Notes: generated from the sequence alone by a model not told the origin. Positions 17,730-27,356 are shown, counted from the first letter of the stretch. The stretch: DNA of 64,000 bases from an uncultured Bacteroidota bacterium (GCA_902788805.1 CADALO010000012.1:165406-229405), one strand, 5' to 3'. A program made the numbers and translations.

Positions 17730-20003
17730 ATGAAACATAAGTACCTTCTCTTCTTCGCCGCAATCGTGACATTTGCATCGCTCGGAAACAGCGTCAAGGC
17801 ACAGATAGCAGATGCCGACGAAGCCTTCAAGTTCGGCTACTACAAAACCGCAGCGGACCTGTATGCCAACGAGTACCGCAAGTCGCACGATCCGAACATA
17901 GCCTACAAGATTGCCGAGTCGCACCGACTGGCAAACAACTACAGCAAGGCTATCAAGTACTATACCATAGTGAACAATTCGGCGGCGGCGGCGATATATC
18001 CGCACACTGAGTATTTCCTCGCCTCGATGTACCGTATGGCTGGCTACGCTGACTCGGCGCTTACGTTCTATCAAAAGTATCTGCGCACCGCCATCAACGA
18101 ACAGCTTGAGCAGCGTGCACGCCAGGAGGCAAGGGCCTGCCAATGGGTGCTCGACAGCGTTGAAGCCCCGACCAACTTCACGGTGAAGCACGAGAGCAAG
18201 AACATCAACACCGAATACAGCGAATCGGGTGCTGTGATGATGGGCGACTCGCTGCTGTTTTTCTCCTCGATGCGCGAGATTTCAAAGCCAGGCTCGAAGA
18301 ATGCCGTCTTTTCAGACCTTGTGCTGATGCAGATTTTCCAGGCCGACTTCAGCGGCGACAGCCCCAATGAGGCGACCGTCAACAACTGGGGCCTGAACAA
18401 CAAGGAGAAGCACTCGTGCAACGTGGCCTTCGACCCACGGCACAACAACATCTACTTTACGCTGTGCCAGACAGACGACTTCGCCAACATCCCTTGCGAA
18501 ATATATGTGTCGCACTATAGCAAAGGTAAGTGGCAGAAGGCCAAGAAGGTGGGCGGCGACGTCAACATTGCGGGCTACACGTCGACACAGCCGACAGTGG
18601 GCTATCTGGCTGACGGCACGACGATACTGTATTTTGTTTCCGACCGCCCCGGCGGAGTTGGCGGAATGGATATCTGGTACTCTGTCATAAGCGATGAAAA
18701 GACACCTGGCAACAGTATCAACCTTGGCTCTCCGGTGAACACGGTGGGCAACGAGATAACGCCGTTCTACGACAATAACGGCCAGCAGCTTTACTTCTCG
18801 TCCGACTGGCATCTGGGCTACGGCGGCTATGATGTGTTCTGCGCCAAGGGAATACGCGATAGTTGGGAAGAGCCATTCAATCTTGGCAGCACTCTGAACA
18901 GCCCCGCCAACGACCTGTACTTTACGGTTAACAGCGACATCCCTGGCTCAGGTTACCTCACATCCAACCGCAGAGGCTCGTTCTTCATCAACGACAACAC
19001 TTGCTGCAACGACATATACAGCTGGAAGACAGCAAAGAAACAGCAGCCAAGACGCATCGTGGAACAGCCCGTGACCATCGCTCAGAAGAGCGCTGTGCAC
19101 AACCTGCTGCCCATCAAGCTTTACTTCCACAACGACGAACCCGACCCGAAATCGAAGCTGGCCACTACGACTGTCAACTATTTCCATCTGTACAACACTT
19201 ATATGTTCAAACGCAGCGAGTACAAAAAGGCTCACGCTTCGGTCGCAGACAAGGAGAAGTACGACTCCATCTGCGGCGCAATTGACTACTTCTTCGACGG
19301 TGAGGTTCAATACAACTGCGAGCGCTTCGAGCAGTTCCTCGACCTTTTGCTTGACGACCTCAAGGCCGGCCACCGCATCTCAATGACCGTTGAAGGCTAT
19401 GCCAGCCCTATACATACATCGGATTACAACCAGATTATCTCGAAGCGTCGCATCGCATCGATAGTCAACCAGATTATGGAGTACCAGAAAGGTGTACTCA
19501 CTCGCTTTATGGGCACCAATGGCGGCTCTCTGCAAATCAGAGAGATAGCCCACGGTAGCACTCTTGCCGACAAGGGCGTCAGCAACGACCCGCGACAGAC
19601 AAACAAGTCGGTGTACAGCGTGGAAGCAGCCCGTGAGCGACGCATAGAAATCCTTGACTACCAGTATCTCGAGGACGACAGCACCCTGATAAGCTGCCTG
19701 CGCCTGCCCACCCGAGCAATGCACATAGGCACCTACTTTACAGGCGAATACGCAGACATACAAGTGCACCTGCAGCACACAGCCATAAGCGAGACGACAC
19801 TCGACTTCATCAGCGTAGGCTCGCCCGACGTCAAGGTGGTTGGCTACAGCAAACTCACGCCAGGACAAGACCTTACCATCTATCTGCGTATGGACAACCG
19901 CAAAGCTGAGCCCAGCGTAAGCTCATTCCTGCCCATAACCCTTCGCGTCGCCGGTGAACAGATAACCCAGACGATGTTCCTCGAATACACACTGGAGAAG
20001 TAA
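17730..20003 (+). CDS. TPR / PD40 propeller / OmpA-like protein (PorE-like, T9SS-associated)
   Basis: The protein is about 757 residues from the ATG at 17730; a TTG two codons upstream is less likely. After a signal peptide (ending SVKAQ) come TPR-like helices (residues 25-140), then a WD40-like beta-propeller (about 160-440) with PD40-type strands such as LYFVSDRPGGVGGMDIW and LYFSSDWHLGYGGYDVF. Further on is a weak OmpA-like region (SMTVEGYASPIHTSDYN, near 560). This layout is that of PorE, which links the T9SS ring to peptidoglycan. The OmpA signature is degenerate, so peptidoglycan binding is uncertain. It pairs with the PorP/SprF gene upstream. Confidence 0.85.
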   Translation: MKHKYLLFFAAIVTFASLGNSVKAQIADADEAFKFGYYKTAADLYANEYRKSHDPNIAYKIAESHRLANNYSKAIKYYTIVNNSAAAAIYPHTEYFLASMYRMAGYADSALTFYQKYLRTAINEQLEQRARQEARACQWVLDSVEAPTNFTVKHESKNINTEYSESGAVMMGDSLLFFSSMREISKPGSKNAVFSDLVLMQIFQADFSGDSPNEATVNNWGLNNKEKHSCNVAFDPRHNNIYFTLCQTDDFANIPCEIYVSHYSKGKWQKAKKVGGDVNIAGYTSTQPTVGYLADGTTILYFVSDRPGGVGGMDIWYSVISDEKTPGNSINLGSPVNTVGNEITPFYDNNGQQLYFSSDWHLGYGGYDVFCAKGIRDSWEEPFNLGSTLNSPANDLYFTVNSDIPGSGYLTSNRRGSFFINDNTCCNDIYSWKTAKKQQPRRIVEQPVTIAQKSAVHNLLPIKLYFHNDEPDPKSKLATTTVNYFHLYNTYMFKRSEYKKAHASVADKEKYDSICGAIDYFFDGEVQYNCERFEQFLDLLLDDLKAGHRISMTVEGYASPIHTSDYNQIISKRRIASIVNQIMEYQKGVLTRFMGTNGGSLQIREIAHGSTLADKGVSNDPRQTNKSVYSVEAARERRIEILDYQYLEDDSTLISCLRLPTRAMHIGTYFTGEYADIQVHLQHTAISETTLDFISVGSPDVKVVGYSKLTPGQDLTIYLRMDNRKAEPSVSSFLPITLRVAGEQITQTMFLEYTLEK

Positions 20004-20045
20004 GGTGTACTTTGCGCCCGCAGGCTTCTTCCTAAAGAAGATGCA

Positions 20046-20693
20046 CTATTTTATGCGGCAGGTAAGGATGTGATGGCCTTCGAGGGTGCCCTCGAGGATG
20101 TCACCGATGGCGACAGGTCCCACGCCGGCCGGGGTGCCGGTATATATAAGGTCGCCGGTGCGAAGCAGCATAAAATCTGAGATATACGATATCATACGGT
20201 CGACACTGCACAGCATATCGCGTGTGTTGCCGTGTTGCACCACTTCGCCATTGCGTGTCAATGAGAAAGAGAGGTTCTGTATGTCGTTTTCGAACTCCGA
20301 CAGGGGGATGAAATCGCCCAGAACTGCAGAGCCATCAAAGCCTTTGGAGAGTGTCCACGGCATACCTTTCTGTTTGGCCTGCTGCTGAAGGTCGCGAGCT
20401 GTGAAGTCAATGCCGACTGTCACAGAACTATAGTATTTGTGTGCAAAACGTTCCTCGATGCTCTTGCCCACCTTGTCGATGCGCACCACCAGCTCGGTCT
20501 CGTACTCGATACGCTGACTGAACTCGGGATAGAAGAACGGCTGGTTTTTGAGCAGCAACGCGCTGTCGGGCTTGAGGAAAAAATATGGGCAATATTGCGA
20601 CGCGCCATCAGCTCCACGTGCTCCACAGGAACTTGTACCACCCATTTCGGCGGCGTGTTCGCTATAATTGCGGGCTATGCAGATTATCTTCAA
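20046..20693 (-). CDS. Fumarylacetoacetate hydrolase (FAH) family protein
   Basis: The 215-residue protein matches single-domain FAH enzymes: MKIICIARNYSEHAAEMG, FFLKPDSALL, YETELVVRI (metal-binding Glu residues), VTVGIDFTARDLQ, and DLIYTGTPAGVGPV near the end. Members act as acylpyruvases, oxaloacetate decarboxylases or similar; the substrate is not predictable. It lies 6 bases after the DUF4919 gene, so the two are probably co-transcribed, and it converges with the PorE-like gene. Confidence 0.93.
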   Translation of the reverse strand: MKIICIARNYSEHAAEMGGTSSCGARGADGASQYCPYFFLKPDSALLLKNQPFFYPEFSQRIEYETELVVRIDKVGKSIEERFAHKYYSSVTVGIDFTARDLQQQAKQKGMPWTLSKGFDGSAVLGDFIPLSEFENDIQNLSFSLTRNGEVVQHGNTRDMLCSVDRMISYISDFMLLRTGDLIYTGTPAGVGPVAIGDILEGTLEGHHILTCRIK

Positions 20694-20699
20694 GATGTT

Positions 20700-21869
20700 C
20701 TATTTGTTTGGCCGCAAGCGGCTGATACGTATTGCATTGACAGGATCGTTCCAGATTTCGGTGCCGAGAACGCTTGGAAAGATACCGTTGTTTGAGGTGC
20801 TTTGGAAGTCAGCGCTACCGTCAAGGCGGATAAAGGTGTCATAAGCAAGCATTTCTTTGCAATAGCTTTTCATCACCAGCAGCACATTGGAACGGTCGTC
20901 GCCCCACTTACCGTTGACACAATAGAAGACGATGGTATTCGGTTCGCCGTCCTCGACAAAAAGTTTTTCGGTGTCGGTCAACTCGACAGTGTCGTTGTAT
21001 TCCTCAAGCTTGACGATGCGGAACTTGTATTCGCCCTTGCGTTTCTTGTCGAGCTTAATGGTCAACTTGCGGCCAACGCGGATGTCAAAATGGTCGATGG
21101 GGCCATAATCTATGACTTCGTCCTTGTCAGACGATTCGAACTGCTTGGAAAGATATGCCAGACAGGGTGTTACGTTGACGTAGAGATCATCCAGGTCGTA
21201 TTCGTTCTCCTCGAGTGGGAAAACGTCGAACTGTTGGCCAGCGTTATGCTGCAGTGACTGGCTCTTGGGCCTAAGGTCAAAATAGTTCATAAAGTTATAA
21301 GAATGAGCCACCACAGCGACGTGAAATGCCGTCTCGTAGTCGCTGCCGTCGCCCGAGGCTGCAATGGCGCTGATGAGTGCCACATAGCGGAAGGCGTCGT
21401 CGTGAGCCTGCTCGGAATCTTCGCCATAGACAAGGGTGTTGGCAAAGTGGCGGTACATATAGAGGCGCAGATGCATCGGAGCTTTCTCAACGGCTTTGTT
21501 AAGCAGTTTGAGCGCTTTTTCTGCATCTTTTTTGGTCACCTTGTCCTGGTTAAGGATTTCGCGGGCCTGCTCTTCTTCGTCGAGACGAATGTATGGATTG
21601 TAGTCATCCTGAAGCACATATCCATAGTAAAGGCAATGTAAGTCCTCGATTGTGAGCGAAGTGTCGGCATCGGCAAAGCGTTTGAGCAGCGTAGGATAAT
21701 AGAACGGCGATGTAGGGTCCGTGATGGCACGTCCCAGCCACTCGTAATTGGGAGCAAGAAACTCAGAATACTGCGGCATTGTGTCGGTGCTGACATTGGT
21801 ATCCTGCTGGCTTTGAGCACACAGCGGTGCAAAAAACAACAAAATTGCTAATAAGATATTGTGTTTCAT
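20700..21869 (-). CDS. DUF4919 family exported protein
   Basis: This 389-residue protein has a signal peptide (residues 1-20, LCAQSQQ) and the DUF4919 pattern: PNYEWLGRAITDPTSPFYYP, DLHCLYYGYVLQDDYNPY (about 75-95), and a helical repeat-like section with KAVEKAPMHLRLYMYRH. The C-terminal third looks beta-rich (RVGRKLTIKLDKKRKGEYKF). The function of DUF4919 is unknown. The gene is 12 bases after the exonuclease and 6 before the FAH gene. Confidence 0.88.
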   Translation of the reverse strand: MKHNILLAILLFFAPLCAQSQQDTNVSTDTMPQYSEFLAPNYEWLGRAITDPTSPFYYPTLLKRFADADTSLTIEDLHCLYYGYVLQDDYNPYIRLDEEEQAREILNQDKVTKKDAEKALKLLNKAVEKAPMHLRLYMYRHFANTLVYGEDSEQAHDDAFRYVALISAIAASGDGSDYETAFHVAVVAHSYNFMNYFDLRPKSQSLQHNAGQQFDVFPLEENEYDLDDLYVNVTPCLAYLSKQFESSDKDEVIDYGPIDHFDIRVGRKLTIKLDKKRKGEYKFRIVKLEEYNDTVELTDTEKLFVEDGEPNTIVFYCVNGKWGDDRSNVLLVMKSYCKEMLAYDTFIRLDGSADFQSTSNNGIFPSVLGTEIWNDPVNAIRISRLRPNK

Positions 21870-21881
21870 AGATAGAGAGTA

Positions 21882-22760
21882 TTAACCTTCAAATTTAAGT
21901 TTCAGGGCCTGCAGCTTCTCTTGGTCTTTGCGACGCTTGGCCTCGACCATACGGCGTTGTACTTCCATCACCACCTGCTTGGTAGAGAGCGGGAAGTCGG
22001 CCTTCATTATCCAGTCATAATAGGCTGGCTCCTGGGTGAACACCTTTTCAAGGGTCTTGCCTTTGTGCTTGCCAAAGTTGAATATTTCGTGATGTGCCTT
22101 GTCGTAGCCGATATGCCCTACGAGGTCGGCCCACTGAGAGTTGGCCGTGAAATCGCTTAATGCAGCGATGTCGTTGACAATGGGCACTGAGGTCTTGCCG
22201 TCGCGGTCGACATAAGGAGTGTCTTTGTAATGGTCGAGCTGAGCCTTGAGGACTTCGTAGGTGGCCTTGGTGTCGGCATCGGCACTGTGTGCTCCGTCGA
22301 GTTCCTTGCCGCAGTAGAACTTATATGCGGCGACCAGAGTGCGGGGCTCCATTCGATGGAAGATGTTTTGGACATCGACAAGATGACGATCTTTCAGAGA
22401 GAACTCTATACCTGCGCGAAGGAACTCCTCGACCAGCAGCGGTACGTCGAACTTGTTGGAATTGTATCCAGCTAAATCTGCATTTCCTATATATTCGGCA
22501 ATGGCCGGCGCCAACTCTTTGAACGTGGGCTTATCGGCAACCATAGCGTCGGTGATGTGATGGACCGCTGTTGATTCCTCAGGGATATGCAACGTCTTGC
22601 CGTTATTGTCTGCAGGACGCACCAGATAGGTGACATCCGACTCCGTTCCATCTGGCATTACCTTGAGGAGGCAGACTTGTATGATATGGTCTGAGCCCAC
22701 TTGGACTCCAGTGGTTTCAAGGTCAAAGAAAACAATGGGTTTAGTTAGATTTAGTTTCAT
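21882..22760 (-). CDS. 3'-5' exonuclease, DnaQ/epsilon-like
   Basis: The 292-residue protein begins with an RNase-T/DnaQ-fold domain: ExoI FFDLETTGVQ (Asp/Glu near residues 13-15), ExoII GYNSNKFDVPLL (about 100) and ExoIII HSADADTKATYEVL (about 158-171). The C-terminal part contains FNFGKHKGKTLEKV and YDWIMKADFP, a DUF3820-like module often joined to such exonucleases. It probably trims DNA 3' ends in repair; a role as polymerase III proofreader is not shown. First gene of the exonuclease/DUF4919/FAH run. Confidence 0.9.
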   Translation of the reverse strand: MKLNLTKPIVFFDLETTGVQVGSDHIIQVCLLKVMPDGTESDVTYLVRPADNNGKTLHIPEESTAVHHITDAMVADKPTFKELAPAIAEYIGNADLAGYNSNKFDVPLLVEEFLRAGIEFSLKDRHLVDVQNIFHRMEPRTLVAAYKFYCGKELDGAHSADADTKATYEVLKAQLDHYKDTPYVDRDGKTSVPIVNDIAALSDFTANSQWADLVGHIGYDKAHHEIFNFGKHKGKTLEKVFTQEPAYYDWIMKADFPLSTKQVVMEVQRRMVEAKRRKDQEKLQALKLKFEG

Positions 22761-22888
22761 TAGTTATTTATAAAGTTTAAAGATTAACGGTTTAAGGTTA
22801 AAGAGGTATAGGTCAAAGTATAAGCAATTGTAAGGATGGACAATACCTGTTGTATATGAAGTTAAGGTTAAGGACAAAGTTTTTAGGC
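22761..22888. repeat. Degenerate GTTTAA-rich spacer
   Basis: The 128-bp gap between kdsA and the exonuclease gene holds GTTTAAAG, GGTTTAAGG and GGTTAAAG-like words. It resembles a decayed form of the octamer arrays at 40.8, 60.9 and 62.2 kb. No promoter consensus was found. Confidence 0.35.
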
Positions 22889-23722
22889 TCATACTTCTCT
22901 TGCTATGCGGCCGATGGTTATGAGCCGTTCCAGTAGGTCTTCGGCCAGGTCGAGCGGCAGCATATTGGCGCCGTCCGATTTAGCGTTGCGCGGGTCGGGG
23001 TGTGTCTCGAGGAAAATGCCGTCACAGCAGTTGGCCACAGCAGCACGGCCAATGGTCTCAATCATCTCTGGGTCGCCGCCACTGATTCCGCTTGGCTGGT
23101 TTGGCTTCTGCAACGAGTGGGTTATATCAACGATAACAGGCACTTCGTTGCGCTTCATAATAGGCACACTGCGGAAATCGACCACAAGGTCTTGATAGCC
23201 GAACGTTGTTCCACGTTCGGTGAGCATTATATCTTTGCCGCCATAATACTTTATCTTATTGACAGCGTGCACCATAGACTCTGGTGAAAGGAACTGTCCC
23301 TTCTTGACATTCACCACGCGGCCCGTCTCGGCAGCTGCTGCCAGCAACGACGTCTGGCGGCACAAGAATGCGGGAATCTGCAGCACATCGACAAACTCGG
23401 CGGCAGTTGCAGCCTCAGTCTCGTTGTGGATATCCGTCACAACCGGTATATTGTATTTATCGCGGATATGTTTCAATATATCAAGGCCTTCCCAGTCACC
23501 TATACCGGTAAACGAATCAACGCGCGAGCGGTTGGCTTTGCGGTATGATGCCTTAAAAGCAAAGGGGATGTGCAGTTTGTCGGTGATTTCCAATAGTCTC
23601 TCGGCTATCTGGAAAGGCGATTTGTCGTCTTCTATTACGCAAGGACCGGCAATGAGAAAGAAATTGCCGCTGTCAGTATGATGCAACGTTGGCAGATTGG
23701 GATAGGATGGCAAAGTTTTCAT
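22889..23722 (-). CDS. kdsA: 3-deoxy-8-phosphooctulonate synthase
   Basis: This 277-residue protein is KdsA: FLIAGPCVIEDDKSPFQIAERL (about 22-43), FKASYRKANRSRVDSFTGIG (substrate loop), PVVTDIHNETEA, VNVKKGQFLSPE, and MLTERGTTFGYQDLVVDFRS. It condenses phosphoenolpyruvate with arabinose 5-phosphate to Kdo 8-phosphate for lipid A core synthesis in the cytoplasm. The gene lies between a four-helix-bundle gene and the exonuclease gene, with 120-128 bp gaps on both sides. Confidence 0.97.
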   Translation of the reverse strand: MKTLPSYPNLPTLHHTDSGNFFLIAGPCVIEDDKSPFQIAERLLEITDKLHIPFAFKASYRKANRSRVDSFTGIGDWEGLDILKHIRDKYNIPVVTDIHNETEAATAAEFVDVLQIPAFLCRQTSLLAAAAETGRVVNVKKGQFLSPESMVHAVNKIKYYGGKDIMLTERGTTFGYQDLVVDFRSVPIMKRNEVPVIVDITHSLQKPNQPSGISGGDPEMIETIGRAAVANCCDGIFLETHPDPRNAKSDGANMLPLDLAEDLLERLITIGRIAREV

Positions 23723-23842
23723 AGCTTTATCTATATTATAGTTGTTTTATAACAAAAGAATAATGGTTGGCAGGTGTTTTCTGCCAACTTACGGTCCTCA
23801 CGGATTCCACGCAGTGCTGCTCGTCAGGCAGCCTATGTCTTT

Positions 23843-24322
23843 TCAGTTTATTTCGTCAAAGGTACTATCGAAATCGTTGTCGGTAGTAGCATCCTCTGTG
23901 TCGTCCTGCATAGACGGACCATTGTAATCTGCTTCACGGGAACGACGAGAGCCACGCTGCAACGAGATGATGAGGGCACCGATCATACGGGTCAGCTCCA
24001 TCAGCAGCTCTCTTGACTGCTCGCAGGCCTCGTCCGACAACAGCCCAATACCATTGGCAAGAGCAGAGTAAATCACGCACTCGCGGATGGCAGACTTCGC
24101 AATCTTCAAGTAGTGGTCAAACTGACTCTTGCTTCGAGATGAGCCTTCCACAATGTTGACGGCAATATCCATAGCCGACTGTACAAAAGAGCGGCACAGG
24201 CATTTCTCGCTTTCCGAGTTCGCATCGCCAAGGGCTCCTATAAGCCAGCGGTTGTAATCTACAGCTTTGCCGTAAACACGGAGATCCTCAAACCGAAAGA
24301 AACTGGGTATTTTTTCATCCAT
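23843..24322 (-). CDS. Four helix bundle protein (23S rRNA IVP / bAvd-like family)
   Basis: The protein has about 159 residues from the ATG at 24322; the MDEKIPSFFRFEDLRVYGKA start matches the family's usual FxxLxVY...A opening. Helical pattern with CLCRSFVQSAMDIAVNIVEGSSRSKSQFDHYLKIAKSA (split here: the VEGSSRSK motif is near 70-77), and SDEACEQSRELLMELTRMIG. Families of this fold are encoded in 23S rRNA intervening sequences or beside diversity-generating retroelements. Here it stands alone behind an acyl-CoA ligase gene. The C-terminal 35 residues are acidic and disordered (TEDATTDNDFDSTFDEIN). Function unknown. Confidence 0.85.
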   Translation of the reverse strand: MDEKIPSFFRFEDLRVYGKAVDYNRWLIGALGDANSESEKCLCRSFVQSAMDIAVNIVEGSSRSKSQFDHYLKIAKSAIRECVIYSALANGIGLLSDEACEQSRELLMELTRMIGALIISLQRGSRRSREADYNGPSMQDDTEDATTDNDFDSTFDEIN

Positions 24323-24371
24323 AATGTAATAGTATTTAGAGGGAGCCAAGGCCTCCCCTGATTAATATTAT

Positions 24372-26168
24372 TTATTCAAACAAACTGTCGATTTCTTCTT
24401 TTAGTCGCTTAACGATGACGTTACGTTTTATCTTCAGCGTGGGCGTCATACATCCGTTGGCCTCCGTCCAAGTGTCGTTTATCACTTTATAACGCTTAAT
24501 CTGCTCGGTCGAACCGAAGAACTTGTTGTATTTCTCAACGACACGGTTGTAGCGCTCAAGCGTTCTCTGGTCTTTGACCATCTCTTCCGGGGTGGAGCAA
24601 TGGATGCCGTGACGTTCTTGCCACTCCTTAAGGAAGTCGAAGTCTGGCAGAATAAGGGCTGCGGCAAACTTCTGGTTCTCGCCCACCACCATCATATCCA
24701 GCACGAAAGGTGACTCTTTGAACTTCTCTTCAATGACCTCGGGGTTGACATACTTGCCCATCGAAGTCTTGAACATAGTCTTTACACGCCCGGTGATGCG
24801 CAACTGTCCTTCCGGCTCAAAGGCGCCAGTATCACCTGTGTGGAACCAGCCGTCGGCGTCAATAACCGAAGCCGTCAGTTCTGGAGCCTTGTAGTAGCCC
24901 AGCATCACATTCTTGCCTCGGCATACTATCTCGCCGTTTTCAGGCAGTATCTTCACCTCGATGCCAGGCAACGGCAAACCGGCCGTGCCGAGCTTGATGC
25001 CGTGAGGCAAAGCAGTACTCACAGCAATGACCGGCGCAGTCTCCGTAAGGCCATAGCCCTCATAGATGTTCATACCGATACAAGTAAAGAACTTGGCCAG
25101 ACGCGGCTGTATTGCCGAGCCTCCCGACACGAACATTTCGAGGCACCCTCCGAAGTTCTCGCGAATCTTGCCGTACACCAGTTTGTCGGCCACCTTGCGC
25201 TTACAGTTGTACCAGAAGGTGGTGCCGTCAAGGTCATACTCCAGGGCAAGGTCAAGAGCCCAGAAAAAGATTTTCTTCTTCAAACCCTTCTGTTTCTGGC
25301 CGCTGCGGAAAATGCCGTCATACATCTTCTCGATGAATCTCGGCACAGCAGTCATCATATATGGCTTGGCATACTTCACATTGTCAGCAACCTTGGCTAT
25401 ACTTTCCGCATAATACGTCTCGTAACCCATAAACTGGTACAGGTAGTTCATCATCCGCTCATATATGTGACAGAGCGGCAGGAAGCTCAACGAACGTGAG
25501 AAATACGGCTTGGGCGTCATCTTGACACCTTCAAGGTTAGTGATAATATTCTCGTGACACAGCATCACACCCTTCGGAAAGCCGGTGGTGCCGCTGGTAT
25601 AAATCATAGTAGCCACGTCGCGCGGGCCGATAGAAGCCTTCAGCTCCTCCACCTTTTCGGCGGCAGGGTTTTCGTGCCCCAGTTCATACAAATCATTGAG
25701 GCATCCGCCTTGGTGAATATTGTATGAGGACAGAACCTCCTGCAGGCGCTCCACAGGCTTGAAAGTATACACCGCCTGGATGTTAGGCAGCTCATACAGA
25801 ATATCCTTAATGCGGCGCATCAAGTCGATATTGTCTATGAAAACAATCTTGACGTCAGCATTAGAAAGTATAAACTGGTAGTCCGAAGCACTGATTGTCG
25901 GATAGATAGGTACCAGTACACAGCCAATCTGCTGCACGGCCATATCCAGATAGTTCCACTCAGGGCAGTTGGACGAGATGAGGGCCACCTTGTCGTCCTT
26001 TTGCAAGCCAAGCTTGAGCAGGGCATAGCTGATACTGTTTACCTTGTCAATATACTCATCAATATATATTTTCTTCCAGTTACCATCATATTTAGCCACA
26101 AACACAGCCCTGTCGGGTTGGGTCTGCCTACGATACTCCAACAAGTCAAAAAGACGGGTTACTTCCAT
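24372..26168 (-). CDS. Long-chain acyl-CoA synthetase, AMP-binding family
   Basis: From the MEVTRLFDLLEYR start at 26168 the protein has 598 residues, usual for this class. AMP-binding motifs: MIYTSGTTGFPKGVML (about 190), YGLTETAPVIAVS (about 390), DGWFHTGDTGAFEPEG and the RITGRVKTMFKTSMGKYVNP hinge. It activates fatty acids with ATP and CoA at the membrane. The gene lies 40 bases after the DHOD-like gene and 49 before the four-helix-bundle gene, forming a likely three-gene transcript. Confidence 0.93.
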   Translation of the reverse strand: MEVTRLFDLLEYRRQTQPDRAVFVAKYDGNWKKIYIDEYIDKVNSISYALLKLGLQKDDKVALISSNCPEWNYLDMAVQQIGCVLVPIYPTISASDYQFILSNADVKIVFIDNIDLMRRIKDILYELPNIQAVYTFKPVERLQEVLSSYNIHQGGCLNDLYELGHENPAAEKVEELKASIGPRDVATMIYTSGTTGFPKGVMLCHENIITNLEGVKMTPKPYFSRSLSFLPLCHIYERMMNYLYQFMGYETYYAESIAKVADNVKYAKPYMMTAVPRFIEKMYDGIFRSGQKQKGLKKKIFFWALDLALEYDLDGTTFWYNCKRKVADKLVYGKIRENFGGCLEMFVSGGSAIQPRLAKFFTCIGMNIYEGYGLTETAPVIAVSTALPHGIKLGTAGLPLPGIEVKILPENGEIVCRGKNVMLGYYKAPELTASVIDADGWFHTGDTGAFEPEGQLRITGRVKTMFKTSMGKYVNPEVIEEKFKESPFVLDMMVVGENQKFAAALILPDFDFLKEWQERHGIHCSTPEEMVKDQRTLERYNRVVEKYNKFFGSTEQIKRYKVINDTWTEANGCMTPTLKIKRNVIVKRLKEEIDSLFE

Positions 26169-26208
26169 AAAAAAATGGTTTTGTACTAAAGAGTGTATTC
26201 TATTGCCG

Positions 26209-27189
26209 TCAAATCTGGGCAAAGTGTTTCATAAACTGTGTGCGGTAAAGCATCGACGACTGCTCGTTGGCCTTGGCAGCCAGCTTGCCTCTGAACTGCT
26301 CGATCGACTCATAACCTTTCTTGTTCATCCAGTCGCGCAGACCGTCGTTCAACGTGCGCATATACTCAACGCCGTTCTTGTACAGGCACGAAACCACCTG
26401 GACTGTGCCGGCACCGGCAAGCAGCATCTTGACGACATCGTCGGCAGTATGGACACCCGTCGAAGCAGAGATGTCGCAACGCAGCTTCTTGCTCAGAATA
26501 GCCACCCAGCGCAGAGTGTTGTAAATCTCGTCAGGCGACGACAGCGACGGTGCGTGCGTCAACTCCATCTTGTCAGTATCGACATCGACATTCAATGCCT
26601 TGTTGAACATTGTGATGCCGTTCACATTCATCCACGACAGGCGCTGCATAAAGTTAGCCATATCGGTAAAGTTCTGGCTCACCTTGATGCTGATAGGGAT
26701 GCTCACCGACTTGCGCAGAGTGTTGATGATATCCGAGAAGAGACGGTCGACGTCCTCGCACGACAACGTGGTCTCGTAAGGCAGAATAGCCATATTGAGC
26801 TCCAACGCGTCGCATCCGGCATCCTGGAAGCGCTGCGTATAGGTCATCCAATTCTCGAACGAATAGCAGTTGATGCTGCCAACCACCGGAATATGAAGAC
26901 GCTTCTTAGCCTCCTTAATCAGCTCGAAATGCTTGCCAAGCGAATCGTCGGCCACGTGCGAGGCAATGTACTCATAGCTCATACCATAGTTGTCGGTCGG
27001 AGCCATCATACTCAAGTTGCGCTTGATATCATAGATAATCTGTTCTTCGAAAACCGACTTGATGATAACTGCGCCTGCTCCGGCAGCCTCAAGCTGCTCG
27101 AGTTTTGAAATATCGTTTGTCAGCCCGCAACTGCCAGCAATTATCGGGCTTTTTATTTCCAATCCCAAATATTTTGTATTTGTGTCCAT
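26209..27189 (-). CDS. Dihydroorotate dehydrogenase-like flavoprotein
   Basis: Starting at MDTNTKYLGLEIKSPIIAGS (27189) gives 326 residues. The TIM-barrel flavoprotein pattern of PyrD is clear (GSCGLTNDISKLEQLEAAGA, IPISIKVSQNFTD, STGVHTADDVVKMLLAGAG). However, the substrate-side Asn-x-Ser/Cys loop of true class 1 enzymes (NLSCPN) is replaced by LELNMAILP. It therefore belongs to the DHOD-like group common in Bacteroidota, and orotate formation is doubtful. First gene of the fadD-like transcript. Confidence 0.85.
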   Translation of the reverse strand: MDTNTKYLGLEIKSPIIAGSCGLTNDISKLEQLEAAGAGAVIIKSVFEEQIIYDIKRNLSMMAPTDNYGMSYEYIASHVADDSLGKHFELIKEAKKRLHIPVVGSINCYSFENWMTYTQRFQDAGCDALELNMAILPYETTLSCEDVDRLFSDIINTLRKSVSIPISIKVSQNFTDMANFMQRLSWMNVNGITMFNKALNVDVDTDKMELTHAPSLSSPDEIYNTLRWVAILSKKLRCDISASTGVHTADDVVKMLLAGAGTVQVVSCLYKNGVEYMRTLNDGLRDWMNKKGYESIEQFRGKLAAKANEQSSMLYRTQFMKHFAQI

Positions 27190-27216
27190 AATACTTATAA
27201 CATTATTTAAGATTTG

Positions 27217-27224
27217 CAAAATTA
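27217..27224 (-). promoter_or_regulatory. Candidate -7 element for the DHOD-like gene
   Basis: CAAAATTA on the plus strand reads TAATTTTG on the minus strand, matching TAnnTTTG, 28 bases before the start at 27189. No partner TTTG is seen at 19-21 bases. Confidence 0.4.
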
Positions 27225-27356
27225 AACATTTTTTATGAAAAATTAATTTTTTTGCCGAATATTTTTTTTGACAAAACATAAACCCCTATCTTTTAGGGCG
27301 TTGAACCGACTTTTTTTTTGAAAATAATTCGTTCTCACCCAGTAAAAGAAAAATTA

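Noticed and set aside
20004..20045. Terminator between the PorE-like and FAH genes
   Set aside because: Only weak pairing (CTTCTT / AAGAAG) is present in the 42-base gap.
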